From: Thermus islandicus DSM 21543
GTDB taxonomy: Bacteria > Deinococcota > Deinococci > Deinococcales > Thermaceae
NCBI RefSeq assembly: GCF_000421625.1
Contig: NZ_ATXJ01000008.1
Location: forward strand, 1-64,000
Reading direction: 5' to 3'
DNA length: 64,000 bases
The notes below the pieces were generated by a model that worked only from the letters and a program-made list of their open reading frames with translations, was not told the DNA's origin and did not search any database. Shown piece by piece: positions 26,178 to 36,007 of this stretch. Numbering within the stretch: the first letter of the stretch is position 1; each line of letters starts with the position of its first letter. The translations under genes were made by a program, and so were the position numbers.

Positions 26178-27568
26178 CGGTTCAGGATGTGGATGGCCTG
26201 CTTGTGGAAGGCCTCCGCCGCCTCCATGAGCCCCTCGGAGAGGGTGGGGTGGGCGTGCACGGTGAGGGCGAGGTCCGTGACCGTGGCCCCCATCTCCAGG
26301 GCCAGGGTGGCCTCGGCGATGAGCTCCCCGGCCTGGGGGCCCACGAGGAAGACCCCGAGGAGGAGGTCGGTTTCCGCGTCCCCCACCACCTTGACCATTC
26401 CCTCGGCCCCGCCCAGGGTGAGGGCCCGGCCACTGGCGGCCAAGGGGAACTTCCCCACCTTCACCTTGTACCCGGCCCTCCTCGCCTCCTCCTCCGTGAG
26501 GCCGACCCCCGCCCACTCGGGGGAGGTGTAGACCACGCTCGGGACCTGGTAGTCAAAGGCGCTCTCCTTGCCCGCGGCGTTCTCCGCCGCCACCAGGCCT
26601 TCCTTCATGGCCTTGTGGGCGAGGAGGGGTGGACGGGCCACGTCCCCGATGGCGTAGATTCCGGAGGCGGTGGTTTCCATCTTCTGGTTCACCTTAACGA
26701 AGCCCTTTTCGTCCACCGCCACCCCCGCCTTTTCCAGGCCGAGGCCCTCGGTGCGGGGCTTCCGGCCCACGGCCACCAGGATCTTGTCCACCACCAGGGT
26801 TTCCCCCTTGCCCCCCTGGGCGGGCTCGAGGGCCACGTGGAGCCCGTCCTTTTGCCTCTCATACCCTACCGCCTTGGTGCCGGTTAGGACCCGGATCCCC
26901 TCCTTCTCCAGGGCGCGCCTTAGGAGGCCTGCGGTCTCGGGGTCCCCGGCGGGGAGGATCTCCGGCATGTACTCAATGAGGGTCACCTCAGCCCCAAGGC
27001 GGCGGTAGATCTGGCCGAACTCCAGTCCCACCGCCCCGCCCCCGATGACGAGGAGCCTCTTGGGGATGCCCTCCTCCACCTTCAGGGCCCGGGTGGAGTC
27101 CCAGACGTCTTCGCCGAAGGGAAAGCCCTTTAGGCTTGCGGGTTCGCTCCCCGTGGCCAGGATGAAGGTCCTCGCCCCGTAGCGCTTCCCCTCCACCTCT
27201 ATCTCCTTGGGACCGGTGAAACGGGCGAAGCCCCGGGCGAGGTCCACCTTGTTGCCCTTGAGGAGGGTGCCCACGCCCCCGGTGAGCCTCCCCACCACCT
27301 GATCCCGCCAGGCCCCAAGCTTCCTTGGATCCAGCTCGGGCTTGGCCTTCAGGCCGAAGCCCTCGGCCACCTTGAGGTGGTGGAGGGTCTCGGCGGCGTG
27401 GAGGAGGGCCTTGGTGGGGATGCAGCCCACGTTGAGGCAGACGCCCCCCACCTCGGCGGCCTCCACCGCCAGCACCTTCAGGCCGAGCTGGGCCGCCCTT
27501 ATGGCGGCGTGGTACCCCCCGGGGCCCGTACCGATGACGATTAGGTCGTAGCGCTCCATAGGGGCCAT
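26174..27568 (-). CDS. Dihydrolipoamide dehydrogenase (E3) of the branched-chain complex
   Basis: FAD enzyme reoxidising dihydrolipoyl groups with NAD+. The 464-residue protein has the FAD motif [10 protein letters not shown], the redox disulfide [13 protein letters not shown] (about 43-55), the NAD motif [12 protein letters not shown] and the C-terminal [20 protein letters not shown] with the catalytic His-Glu. Last gene of E1alpha-E1beta-hicB-hicA-E2-E3, one base after the E2 stop. I use ATG 27568 (MAPME); ATG 27559 is possible. A second E3 lies at 48110. Confidence 0.94.
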   Translation of the reverse strand: MAPMERYDLIVIGTGPGGYHAAIRAAQLGLKVLAVEAAEVGGVCLNVGCIPTKALLHAAETLHHLKVAEGFGLKAKPELDPRKLGAWRDQVVGRLTGGVGTLLKGNKVDLARGFARFTGPKEIEVEGKRYGARTFILATGSEPASLKGFPFGEDVWDSTRALKVEEGIPKRLLVIGGGAVGLEFGQIYRRLGAEVTLIEYMPEILPAGDPETAGLLRRALEKEGIRVLTGTKAVGYERQKDGLHVALEPAQGGKGETLVVDKILVAVGRKPRTEGLGLEKAGVAVDEKGFVKVNQKMETTASGIYAIGDVARPPLLAHKAMKEGLVAAENAAGKESAFDYQVPSVVYTSPEWAGVGLTEEEARRAGYKVKVGKFPLAASGRALTLGGAEGMVKVVGDAETDLLLGVFLVGPQAGELIAEATLALEMGATVTDLALTVHAHPTLSEGLMEAAEAFHKQAIHILNR

Positions 27569-27569
27569 C

Positions 27570-28928
27570 CTACATTTCCAGAAGCAAGAGGTCGGGGTTT
27601 TCCAGGAGCCTTATGACCTCCCGGGTGAACATGGCCGCCTCCGCCCCGTCCACCAGGCGGTGGTCAAAGGAGAGGGAGAGGAACATGATGTCCCGCGCTT
27701 GGATGGAGCCGTCCGGCATGACCCAGGGGCGCTTCCTTATGGAGTGCACCCCAAGGATGGCCGCATCGGGCAGGTGGATGATGGGGAAGCTCAAGGTGGC
27801 CCCCACGGAGCCGATGTTGGTGATGGTGAAGGTGGAGCCCGAGACCTCCTCGGGGGCGAGGCGGCCTTCCCGCGCCTTTTGGGAGAGCTCCGCGATCTCC
27901 TTGGCGAGCTCCAGGACGCTCTTCCGGTCGGCGTCCTTCAGCACAGGCACGATGAGGCCCCTTTCCGTGGCCACGGCGAGGCCGATGTGGTAGTAGCGCT
28001 TGTAGACGATCTCCTGCCTCTCCTCGTCCAGGCTGGTGTTGAGCATGGGGAACTTCTTCAGGGAGCGCACCACCGCCTTGACGATGAAGGGCAAGTAGGT
28101 GAGCTTTACCCCCTGGCGCTCGGCCTCGGGCTTGAGCCGCTCGCGCAAGTGGACGAGCTCCGTGAGGTCCGCCTCGTCCACGTTCAGGGTGCGCACGGTG
28201 TAGAGGTGGCTCTGCCAGAGCCCCTGGGCGATGCTGCGGCGGATGCCCCTAAGGGGCATCCGCTCCTCCAGGGCCTCGTACCCCTTGGGCGGGGCGTACC
28301 TGGGCGGGGGCGGGAAACCGGGGGCCGGCGCCTCGGGCTCCCGGGTGGCCTCGGCGGGGGCGGGTGGGGCCTTGCGGCTTGCCGCATAGGCCCGCACGTC
28401 CTCCACCCGGACCCTGCCCATGGGCCCCGATCCCGGCACCTCCTCAATGGGGATCCCGAGCTCCCGGGCGAGCTTTCTCGCGGCGGGGACGGCCAGCACC
28501 CTCCCTGTCCGGACCTCCTCCTTGGGTTTTTCGGCGAGGAAGGGATTTTTTACGGTCACCTGGGTGGGGTCCGGCTTGAAGAGGGAGAGGTCCTCCTTTT
28601 GCTCCTTAGGAGGAAGCCCCGGCTCCACGATGGAGCGCTCCTCCACCGCCTGGACCGGGGGGGCCTCCTTCACCCCCTCCACCGCCTCCCCGGGCTCGGC
28701 GAGGAGGGCGATGGGGGCGTGGACCTTCACCACCTCCCCCTCCTTGGCGAGCTTCTTCAGGAGCACCCCCTCGTAGGGCGAGGGTAGCTCCACCGTGACC
28801 TTGTCGGTCATGACCTCCACGAAGGGTTGGTCCTTCTTGAGGTAGTCTCCCTCCTCCACCAGCCACTTGAGGATCTCGCCTTCCACCACGCTTTCGGCGA
28901 GCTCGGGCATGAGGATTTCCTTGGCCAT
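27570..28928 (-). CDS. Dihydrolipoyl acyltransferase (E2) of the branched-chain complex
   Basis: Core acyltransferase of a 2-oxoacid dehydrogenase complex. One lipoyl domain (about 1-78) carries the modified lysine K43 in MTDKVTVELPSP; a Glu/Pro/Val-rich linker follows; the peripheral-subunit-binding domain is at about 148-185 (AVPAARKLARELGI ... SGPMGRVRVEDVRAY); the catalytic domain ends with the FDHRLVDGAEAA histidine-aspartate motif. AGGAGG precedes ATG 28928. Because it sits beside the heterodimeric E1 of branched-chain type, I assign it to BCKDH, though a pyruvate role cannot be excluded. Confidence 0.93.
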   Translation of the reverse strand: MAKEILMPELAESVVEGEILKWLVEEGDYLKKDQPFVEVMTDKVTVELPSPYEGVLLKKLAKEGEVVKVHAPIALLAEPGEAVEGVKEAPPVQAVEERSIVEPGLPPKEQKEDLSLFKPDPTQVTVKNPFLAEKPKEEVRTGRVLAVPAARKLARELGIPIEEVPGSGPMGRVRVEDVRAYAASRKAPPAPAEATREPEAPAPGFPPPPRYAPPKGYEALEERMPLRGIRRSIAQGLWQSHLYTVRTLNVDEADLTELVHLRERLKPEAERQGVKLTYLPFIVKAVVRSLKKFPMLNTSLDEERQEIVYKRYYHIGLAVATERGLIVPVLKDADRKSVLELAKEIAELSQKAREGRLAPEEVSGSTFTITNIGSVGATLSFPIIHLPDAAILGVHSIRKRPWVMPDGSIQARDIMFLSLSFDHRLVDGAEAAMFTREVIRLLENPDLLLLEM

Positions 28929-28937
28929 ACTCCTCCT

Positions 28938-29183
28938 CTACAGGTCCAAAAGGCGCTCAAGGGTTTTGCGGTCCACGCCACGGGCCTCCGCCACCGCCCT
29001 CAGGATTCCGGCCAAGGTACCTACCTTCAGCGGCCGGTACAGGGGGATGGTGACGGCGCGTTCACCCTTTGGGCCTTTCCAGACCATGCGCACGTGGCTT
29101 CCCGTTTGCCGCTCTACCTGGTAGCCCAGGCGGGCCAGTTTTTGGACGAGCTCCTCCCCGGTGAGGTCGCGGGGAAGCTTCAC
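28938..29183 (-). CDS. hicA: HicA-type mRNA interferase toxin
   Basis: HicA toxins are small double-stranded-RNA-binding-fold ribonucleases. The 81-residue protein shows DLTGEELVQKLARLGYQVERQTGSHVRM, with the catalytic histidine in GSHVRM (about H31), then VTIPLYRPLKVGTLAGILR, the typical HicA order. Start is GTG 29183, overlapping the TGA stop of hicB (GTGA), so antitoxin is read first. It ends ten bases before the E2 ATG. The longer in-frame ATG at 29252 falls inside hicB. The pair lies between E1beta and E2 of a metabolic operon. Confidence 0.85.
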   Translation of the reverse strand: MKLPRDLTGEELVQKLARLGYQVERQTGSHVRMVWKGPKGERAVTIPLYRPLKVGTLAGILRAVAEARGVDRKTLERLLDL

Positions 29184-29386
29184 GGGACCAGGACCTCCTC
29201 GCGGACGAAGTGCAGGCGGATGATGGGGGGGGCTTCTTCGCCGAAGTGGCACCGCACCGCGTCCCGCACCATCTCCTTGAGTTCCTCCCAGGTTTCTCCC
29301 TCCGTGAAGATGGCTTCTCCCAGGGCCCGTGCCACGAACCCCCCCTCTTCTGCCTCTTCCACCAAGAAGATGACTTCCCTCGGCAT
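29180..29386 (-). CDS. hicB: HicB-like antitoxin, short form
   Basis: 68-residue protein with the HicB partial RNase-H fold: VIFLVEEAEEGGFVARALG, then EGETWEELKEMVRDAVRCHF and the C-terminal strand RLHFVREEVLVP. It lacks the C-terminal ribbon-helix-helix or HTH DNA-binding domain of longer HicBs, so it should neutralise HicA but not bind its own promoter. It starts one base after the E1beta stop and overlaps hicA, so its expression depends on the dehydrogenase operon transcript. Confidence 0.82.
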   Translation of the reverse strand: MPREVIFLVEEAEEGGFVARALGEAIFTEGETWEELKEMVRDAVRCHFGEEAPPIIRLHFVREEVLVP

Positions 29387-29387
29387 A

Positions 29388-30362
29388 TCAGTAGTCTAGC
29401 GCCCGCTTGGCGGCGTTCAGGATGCGGGTGACGGTGGGCATGTAGAGCTTGTCTTGGGCGTAAGGGTAGGGGGTGTCAAACCCCGTGACCCGGAGGGGCG
29501 GGGCGAGGAGCATGTCCAGGATGTCCTCGGCGATGGTGGCCGCTACCTCGCTCAGGAAGCTCGCGTGGCGGGGGGCGTCGGCCACCAGGACCGCCCGGCC
29601 CGTCTTGGCCACGGAGTGCATCACCGCCTCGTAGTCCCAGGGCATGAGGCTCCTTAGGTCCAAGACCTCGGCAAAGACCCCGGCCTTGGCGAGCTCCTCC
29701 GCCGCCTGCAAGACCTCGGGCATCACGGCGCCGTAGCCGATGAGGCTGAGGTCCTTTCCCTCCCGCCTCAGGGCGGCCTTGCCGATGGGAAGGGTGTAGT
29801 CCTCCTCGGGCACCTCCTCCTTCACCGAGCGGTAGAGCCTCTTGGGCTCTAGGAAGACCACGGGGTCCTCGTCCCGGATGGCCGCCTTCAGAAGCCCCTT
29901 GGCGTCGTAGGGGGTGGAGACGGCCACCACCTTGAGCCCGGCGGTGTGGACGAAGTGGGCCTCGGGGCTTTGGGAGTGGTGGTGCCCGCCCCTCACCCCG
30001 CCCCCCGAGGGCATCCGCACCACCAAGGGGGCGGCGAACTGGCCCCCGGAGCGGTAGCGAAGCTTGGCCACCTGGCTTACGAGCTGGTCAAAGCCCGGGA
30101 AGACGTAGTCGGCGAACTGGATCTCGGCCACGGGCCTCAGGCCGTGGACGGCCATGCCGAGGGCGGCCCCGAGGATGGCCGCCTCGGAGAGGGGGGTGTC
30201 CAGGACCCGGTCGCGGCCGTACTTCTGGAGAAGGCCCTCGGTGACCAAGAAGACCCCACCTCGCTTCCCCACGTCCTCCCCCAGGACCACCACCTTGGGG
30301 TCTTTGGCCATCTCCTCGTCCAGGGCCCGGTTCAGGGCCTGCACCATGGTCATCACGGCCAT
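29388..30362 (-). CDS. 2-oxoacid dehydrogenase E1 beta subunit
   Basis: 324-residue beta chain of the heterotetrameric thiamine-diphosphate E1. Visible motifs: [19 protein letters not shown] (cofactor glutamate region), [17 protein letters not shown], and [20 protein letters not shown], where the double histidine contacts substrate. It decarboxylates branched-chain 2-oxoacids with the alpha chain. It starts ten bases after the E1alpha stop with a G-rich ribosome site. Confidence 0.94.
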   Translation of the reverse strand: MAVMTMVQALNRALDEEMAKDPKVVVLGEDVGKRGGVFLVTEGLLQKYGRDRVLDTPLSEAAILGAALGMAVHGLRPVAEIQFADYVFPGFDQLVSQVAKLRYRSGGQFAAPLVVRMPSGGGVRGGHHHSQSPEAHFVHTAGLKVVAVSTPYDAKGLLKAAIRDEDPVVFLEPKRLYRSVKEEVPEEDYTLPIGKAALRREGKDLSLIGYGAVMPEVLQAAEELAKAGVFAEVLDLRSLMPWDYEAVMHSVAKTGRAVLVADAPRHASFLSEVAATIAEDILDMLLAPPLRVTGFDTPYPYAQDKLYMPTVTRILNAAKRALDY

Positions 30363-30372
30363 GACGCCCCCC

Positions 30373-32045
<1,673 letters not shown>

Positions 32046-32049
<4 letters not shown>

Positions 32050-32438
32050 CCTACGAGGCCTTCGTGAAGCTGGTGGAGAGGCTCTGGGACGAGATCCCCG
32101 AGGACTTCAAAAGGGGCCTCCAGGGGGTGCACGTCTTCCCCGAGGCCAAGCCCGAGCCGGGCCTTCCCGGGGTGTGGCGGCTCGGGGAGTACCTGGACCC
32201 TGGTCCGCCCTCGGCCTTTGGGGGATTTGAAGGCCTCGGGCGGCACATTGCCCTCTACTACGGCTCCTTCCAAAGGGTGGCGGGGAAGGGGTTTAAGTGG
32301 GAGGAAGAGGTGTGGGAAACCCTCCTCCACGAGCTTAGGCACCACCTGGAGTCCCTGGCGGGGCGGGACGACCTCGTGCAGGAGGACCTCAAGCGCCTGG
32401 ACGCCTTTCGCCGGGGCGGGCTTCCGGAGGAAGGGTAG
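32046..32438 (+). CDS. Minimal zincin-like metallopeptidase family protein
   Basis: 130-residue protein of the small metallopeptidase-like family (PF06262 type). The zinc motif is HELRHH (HExxH) in ETLLHELRHHLESLAG near residue 98; the upstream GRHIALYYGSFQRVAG strand matches the family. Whether it is proteolytic is not known. Coupled to rlmH by ATGA overlap; its last 50 bases overlap the convergent DUF2203 gene. Confidence 0.85.
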
Positions 32439-32814
32439 GGCTTTCCTGCGAAAGGGGCCTGCGCTCCGCATAGCCCCCGGAGAGGGGATGGTAGTGGGCC
32501 ACCTCGGGCTCCCCCTCCTGCCAGCAGAGGAAGACCACCTCGCCCCCAAGGCGGGCGGGGAAATCCACCAGGCCCCGGTCCAGATCCTTGAGGAAGACCC
32601 CCAGGGAGGCCAGGTAGCGGGCGTCGGCCTCGAGGGTGCCGAGGAGGAAGCGGGCCTCCTCCTCCAGGGCCCGCCGCAAAAGCCCCCGCGCCTCGGGAAG
32701 GCGCTTCTGCGCCTCCTTGAGCTCCTCCCTGGCCTGGCGCATCTCCCCGAGAACCCGCCTAAGCTCGGGCAGAAGGGCGTCCGCCTCTTCCTTGGTGAAG
32801 ATCCGGACGAACAT
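32389..32814 (-). CDS. DUF2203 family protein
   Basis: 141-residue protein starting MFVRIFTKEEADALLPELRRVL, an amphipathic helical region (about 10-60), then GVFLKDLDRGLVDFPARLGGEVVFLCWQEGEPEVAHYHPL, which is the DUF2203 core with conserved Asp, His and Trp. Function unknown. ATG 32814 sits ten bases after a TATGCT hexamer (32825-32830 on the minus strand), leaving a leader of only about three bases. The C-terminus (PTLPPEARPGERRPGA) lies in the overlap with the convergent gene. Confidence 0.75.
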   Translation of the reverse strand: MFVRIFTKEEADALLPELRRVLGEMRQAREELKEAQKRLPEARGLLRRALEEEARFLLGTLEADARYLASLGVFLKDLDRGLVDFPARLGGEVVFLCWQEGEPEVAHYHPLSGGYAERRPLSQESPTLPPEARPGERRPGA

Positions 32815-32861
32815 ACCTGCCCTTAGCATAGCATTTTTGATTAGGAAAATCTAAGCCTGGC

Positions 32862-33749
32862 TCACTCAATTAGGGGCAGGAGCTCCACCTCCCCCGCCCC
32901 CACCCGCCGCCCGCCCACCAGAAGGCTCCCGTCGGGGAGGACGTCCTCCGCCAGGCCCTCCACCACGCCCCTCGGGGTGTGCACCCGGACCTTTCGGCCC
33001 AGGGTGCAGGAGGCCTGGCGGTAGCGGGCGAGGAGGGCCTGGGGGTCTTCCAGGAGGGGGAGGAGGGCCTCGAGGTGGAGGAGGAAGCCCTCCAGCACCT
33101 CCTTGCGGGAGAGGGCCAAGAACTCCTGCAAGGAGGCCGCTCCCTCCGGGGCCCAGGCCACGTTCATCCCCACGCCCAGAAGGGCGTAGATCACCTCCTC
33201 CCCCTCCGCCTTGGCCTCGAGGAGGACCCCGGCGAGTTTTCTTCCGTCCGGGGCGAGGAGGTCGTTGGGCCACTTGAGCCCTCCCACCCCCACCGCCTCA
33301 AAGAGGGCGAGGCCGGCGAGGAGGGGAAGGAGGCTTAAGGCGGCGAGGGGCAGGGTGGGCCTGAGGAGGAGGGAGAAGGTGAGGCTCGCCCCGGGGCGGC
33401 TCTCCCAGGCCCTTCCCCGGCGGCCCCGCCCCCTTTCCTGCACCTCGGCCAGGACCAAGGCCCCCTCGGGGACCCCTTCTTCCGCCCAGGCCCTTAGGAC
33501 GTCCTGGGTGCTCCCCACCCGGCCCAGGTAGCGGTAGGGCCTCCCCAGGCGCCCCGGGGGTTGGAAAAGGTGGGGCAGGGGAGTCCCGGGGAGGATGCGG
33601 TAGCCCTTGCGGGAGACCTCCACCGGATAGCCTTCCGCCTGAAGCCGCTTCGCTTCCTTGGAGACCGCCGCCCGGCTTACGCGAAGTTGCCGGGCCAGGG
33701 CCTCCCCGCTCCGGTAGGTCTCGTCCAATAGGTCCAAAAGCCCGCCCAT
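32862..33749 (-). CDS. birA: Biotin-[acetyl-CoA-carboxylase] ligase / repressor BirA
   Basis: Attaches biotin to carboxylase carrier domains. The 295-residue protein has an N-terminal winged helix (about 1-60, GEALARQLRVSRAAVSKEAKRLQAEGYPVEV), so it may also repress transcription, then the ligase core with [19 protein letters not shown] (biotinyl-AMP loop, GRGRRGR), KWPNDLL and the C-terminal SH3-like domain (GRKVRVHTPRGVVEG). Start ATG 33749 is two bases after the stop of the sugar nucleotidyltransferase gene. An in-frame ATG further upstream lies within that gene. Confidence 0.93.
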   Translation of the reverse strand: MGGLLDLLDETYRSGEALARQLRVSRAAVSKEAKRLQAEGYPVEVSRKGYRILPGTPLPHLFQPPGRLGRPYRYLGRVGSTQDVLRAWAEEGVPEGALVLAEVQERGRGRRGRAWESRPGASLTFSLLLRPTLPLAALSLLPLLAGLALFEAVGVGGLKWPNDLLAPDGRKLAGVLLEAKAEGEEVIYALLGVGMNVAWAPEGAASLQEFLALSRKEVLEGFLLHLEALLPLLEDPQALLARYRQASCTLGRKVRVHTPRGVVEGLAEDVLPDGSLLVGGRRVGAGEVELLPLIE

Positions 33750-33751
33750 CC

Positions 33752-34798
33752 CTAGGCGAGTTCCACCTGGGAGAGGTCGCCCAGGATGAGCCGGTGGGCC
33801 CGGGGGAGGCCGTTGCGGCTTTTCACCTCGGCCCCCACCCCCAGGAGGCTCTCCTGCAGGCGGAGGCCCACGTTTTCCAGGAGGGCGTGGTCCTCGAGGA
33901 TGGAGTACTCCACCTCCGAGCGCACCACCCGCGCCCCCGGGCCCACGGAGGTGAAGGGCCCCACATAAGCCTCCTCCACCACCGCCCCCTCCCCGATGAA
34001 GGCCGGCCCGATGACGGTGCTTCGCACCACCCTGGCTCCCTTTTCCACCACCACCCGGCCGGTGAGGGCGCTCTCCTCCACCTCCCCCTCCACCCTGGGG
34101 GCAAGCTCCTCCAGGAGGAGCCGGTTGGCGTCCAGGAGGTCCTGGGGCCGGCCCGTATCCTTCCACCAGCCCTCCACCTCCACCCCCACCACCCGCCGCC
34201 CCCGGTCAATAAGGCCTTGGATGGCGTCGGTGATCTCGTACTCCCCCCGGGCAGAGGGCTTCAGGTCCTGGATCACCTCCAGCACCTCCGGGGTAAAGAC
34301 GTACACCCCCGCCACCGCCAGGTCCGAGGGGGGGTCCTTGGGCTTTTCCAACAGGCGCACGATCCTTTCCCCTTCCAGGACGGCCACCCCGAACTGCCTT
34401 GGGTTTTCCACCCGCACCAGGGCCAAGACGGCGCTCACCCCCTCCCGGAAGGCCTCCAGGTAGGGCCGGATCCCCCGCTGGAAGAGGTTGTCCCCCAGGT
34501 AGAGGACAAAGGGGCTTCCCCGGAGGAACTCCCCGGCCACCGCCACCGCGTGGGCCAGGCCCTGGGGTTCCTCCTGGAGGATGTAGCGGACGGGGTAGCC
34601 AAGGAGGGCCTCACGGATGTCCTTCTCCGTTTCCGGGGAGACCACCACCCCGATCTCCGCCACCCCGGCCTCCTTCAGGTTTTCCACGGCGTAGTGGATG
34701 ATGGGCCTTCCCGCCACGCGGATCACGGGCTTGGGCCGGGTGTGGGTGAGGGGGCGGAGGCGCGTTCCCCTCCCTGCGGCCAGGATCAGCCCCTTCAT
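33752..34798 (-). CDS. Sugar-1-phosphate nucleotidylyltransferase with left-handed beta-helix
   Basis: Makes an NDP-sugar from NTP and sugar-1-phosphate; closest to long-form glucose-1-phosphate thymidylyltransferases. The 348-residue protein shows LILAAGRGTRLRPLTHTRPKPVI (about 4-26), YLGDNLF, GVYVFTPEVLEVI and EGWWKDTGRPQDLL. From about 245 onward a hexapeptide-like beta-helix follows (VVVEKGARVVRSTVIGPAFIGEGAVV), suggesting a second acyltransferase-like or oligomerising domain. Leaderless start at ATG 34798. Upstream of birA in one operon. Confidence 0.88.
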   Translation of the reverse strand: MKGLILAAGRGTRLRPLTHTRPKPVIRVAGRPIIHYAVENLKEAGVAEIGVVVSPETEKDIREALLGYPVRYILQEEPQGLAHAVAVAGEFLRGSPFVLYLGDNLFQRGIRPYLEAFREGVSAVLALVRVENPRQFGVAVLEGERIVRLLEKPKDPPSDLAVAGVYVFTPEVLEVIQDLKPSARGEYEITDAIQGLIDRGRRVVGVEVEGWWKDTGRPQDLLDANRLLLEELAPRVEGEVEESALTGRVVVEKGARVVRSTVIGPAFIGEGAVVEEAYVGPFTSVGPGARVVRSEVEYSILEDHALLENVGLRLQESLLGVGAEVKSRNGLPRAHRLILGDLSQVELA

Positions 34799-34805
34799 GC
34801 CTGGG

Positions 34806-34811
34806 AGTATA
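34806..34811 (-). promoter_or_regulatory. -10 hexamer (TATACT) of the nucleotidylyltransferase-birA operon, leaderless
   Basis: TATACT on the minus strand ends seven bases before ATG 34798. Confidence 0.65.
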
Positions 34812-34816
34812 CCCCC

Positions 34817-34822
34817 TACAAT
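34817..34822 (+). promoter_or_regulatory. -10 hexamer (TACAAT) of the methyltransferase gene
   Basis: TACAAT ends ten bases before ATG 34833, with a G-rich stretch between. It is five bases from the divergent TATACT. Confidence 0.6.
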
Positions 34823-34832
34823 AAGGGGGGAG

Positions 34833-35624
34833 ATGTCCAGCGCCCTCACCCGGGTGGCCTACGCCTACGACCGCCTCCGGGCCTACCCGCCGGAGGTGGC
34901 GGGCCGCATCGCCACGGGGATCGCCAACGCCCTCCAGGCCAGGGGTGAGGAGCCTACCCTCCTCGAGCTCGGCGTGGGCACGGGGCGGATCGCCCTGCCC
35001 CTCATCGCCCGCGGGTACCGCTACATCGCCTTGGACAGCAACCCGGCCATGCTGGAGGTCTTCCGGCAGAAGGCGGCGGGGGTGATGCGCAAGGTGCGCC
35101 TTCTCCTGGCGGACGCCCGGGACATTCCCCTGCCCGCGGAGGAGGTGCACGGGGTGATCGTGGTCCACCTGTGGCACCTCCTTCCCGACTGGCCCCGGGC
35201 CCTGGCCGAGGCCTTGAGGGTGCTGAAGCCGGGCGGGGCCCTCCTCGAGGGCTGGGACCAGGTGGAGGCCGAGGCGGAGTGCCGCCTGCAGGCCAGGTGG
35301 CAGGCCCTGGTGGCCGAGGAGGGCTTTTCCGTGGCCCGGGGGGTGCACCGGAGGAGGCTTGCCGAGGTGGAGGAGGCCCTGAGGCGGCTTGGCCTCAGGC
35401 CCAAGACCCGGGAGGTGGTAGCCTGGCGGGAGGAACGCACGCCGAGGGAGGCCCTCGAGGCCTTGAGGGAGAGGCTCTACTCCTTTACCCAGGGGGTGCC
35501 TAAGGAGGTCCACGAGCGGGCCATGGCGAGGCTTGCCCTTTGGGCGGAGGCGGAGTTCGGCGATCTGGACCGTCCCTTTCCCGTGGAAAAGCGCTTTTTC
35601 CTGCGGGTTTCCCGCCTGACCTGA
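34833..35624 (+). CDS. SAM-dependent class I methyltransferase
   Basis: 263-residue methyltransferase. SAM-binding motif I is LLELGVGTGRIALPL (about 42-56), followed by YIALDSNPAMLEV (motif II acidic residue), LADARDIPLP and VHLWHLLPDWPRALAEALRVLKPGGALLEG. A C-terminal helical part (about 160-263) may bind substrate. It resembles the T. thermophilus protein of known structure with bound SAM (TTHA0223 as I recall); substrate unknown. The YjbQ gene follows two bases later. Confidence 0.85.
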   Translation: MSSALTRVAYAYDRLRAYPPEVAGRIATGIANALQARGEEPTLLELGVGTGRIALPLIARGYRYIALDSNPAMLEVFRQKAAGVMRKVRLLLADARDIPLPAEEVHGVIVVHLWHLLPDWPRALAEALRVLKPGGALLEGWDQVEAEAECRLQARWQALVAEEGFSVARGVHRRRLAEVEEALRRLGLRPKTREVVAWREERTPREALEALRERLYSFTQGVPKEVHERAMARLALWAEAEFGDLDRPFPVEKRFFLRVSRLT

Positions 35625-35626
35625 AG

Positions 35627-36007
35627 ATGAAGCGGATCAGGGTGCGCACGCCCAAGGAGGGCCTGGTGAACATCACCCGGGCGGTGGAGGGGGTTTTGGA
35701 GGGCCACACGGGCCTGGTCTACCTCTTCGTGCCCCACACCACCTGCGGCCTCACCGTGCAGGAGGGGGCGGACCCCGATGTGGCCCACGACCTCCTCCTG
35801 CGCTTGAGCGGGCTTGCGCCCAAGGCCCATCCCCAGGACCGCCACGCCGAAGGGAACAGCCACGCTCACCTGAAAAGCCTCCTCACCGGGGTGTACCTCC
35901 TGCTTCCGGCGGAAGGGGGGCGCCTGAGCCTGGGGCGCTGGCAACAGGTCTTTCTGGCGGAGTACGACGGGCCTAGGGAGCGGGAGGTCTGGGTGCGGCT
36001 CCTCTAG
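35627..36007 (+). CDS. YjbQ/UPF0047 family protein
   Basis: 126-residue protein of the YjbQ family, linked in the literature to a secondary thiamine-phosphate synthase activity. Conserved features are VPHTTCGLTVQEGADPDVAHDLL and HAEGNSHAHLKSLLTG, whose histidines form a metal-binding site, and the terminal QQVFLAEYDGPREREVWV. ATG 35627 is two bases after the methyltransferase stop. Its TAG shares CTAG with the convergent rel stop. Confidence 0.85.
   Translation: MKRIRVRTPKEGLVNITRAVEGVLEGHTGLVYLFVPHTTCGLTVQEGADPDVAHDLLLRLSGLAPKAHPQDRHAEGNSHAHLKSLLTGVYLLLPAEGGRLSLGRWQQVFLAEYDGPREREVWVRLL

Noticed and set aside
29180-29386. hicB frame as a mere spacer or part of E1beta.
   Set aside because: It has its own ATG, the HicB fold pattern, and a GTGA overlap with hicA in the usual antitoxin-first order seen in many pairs.
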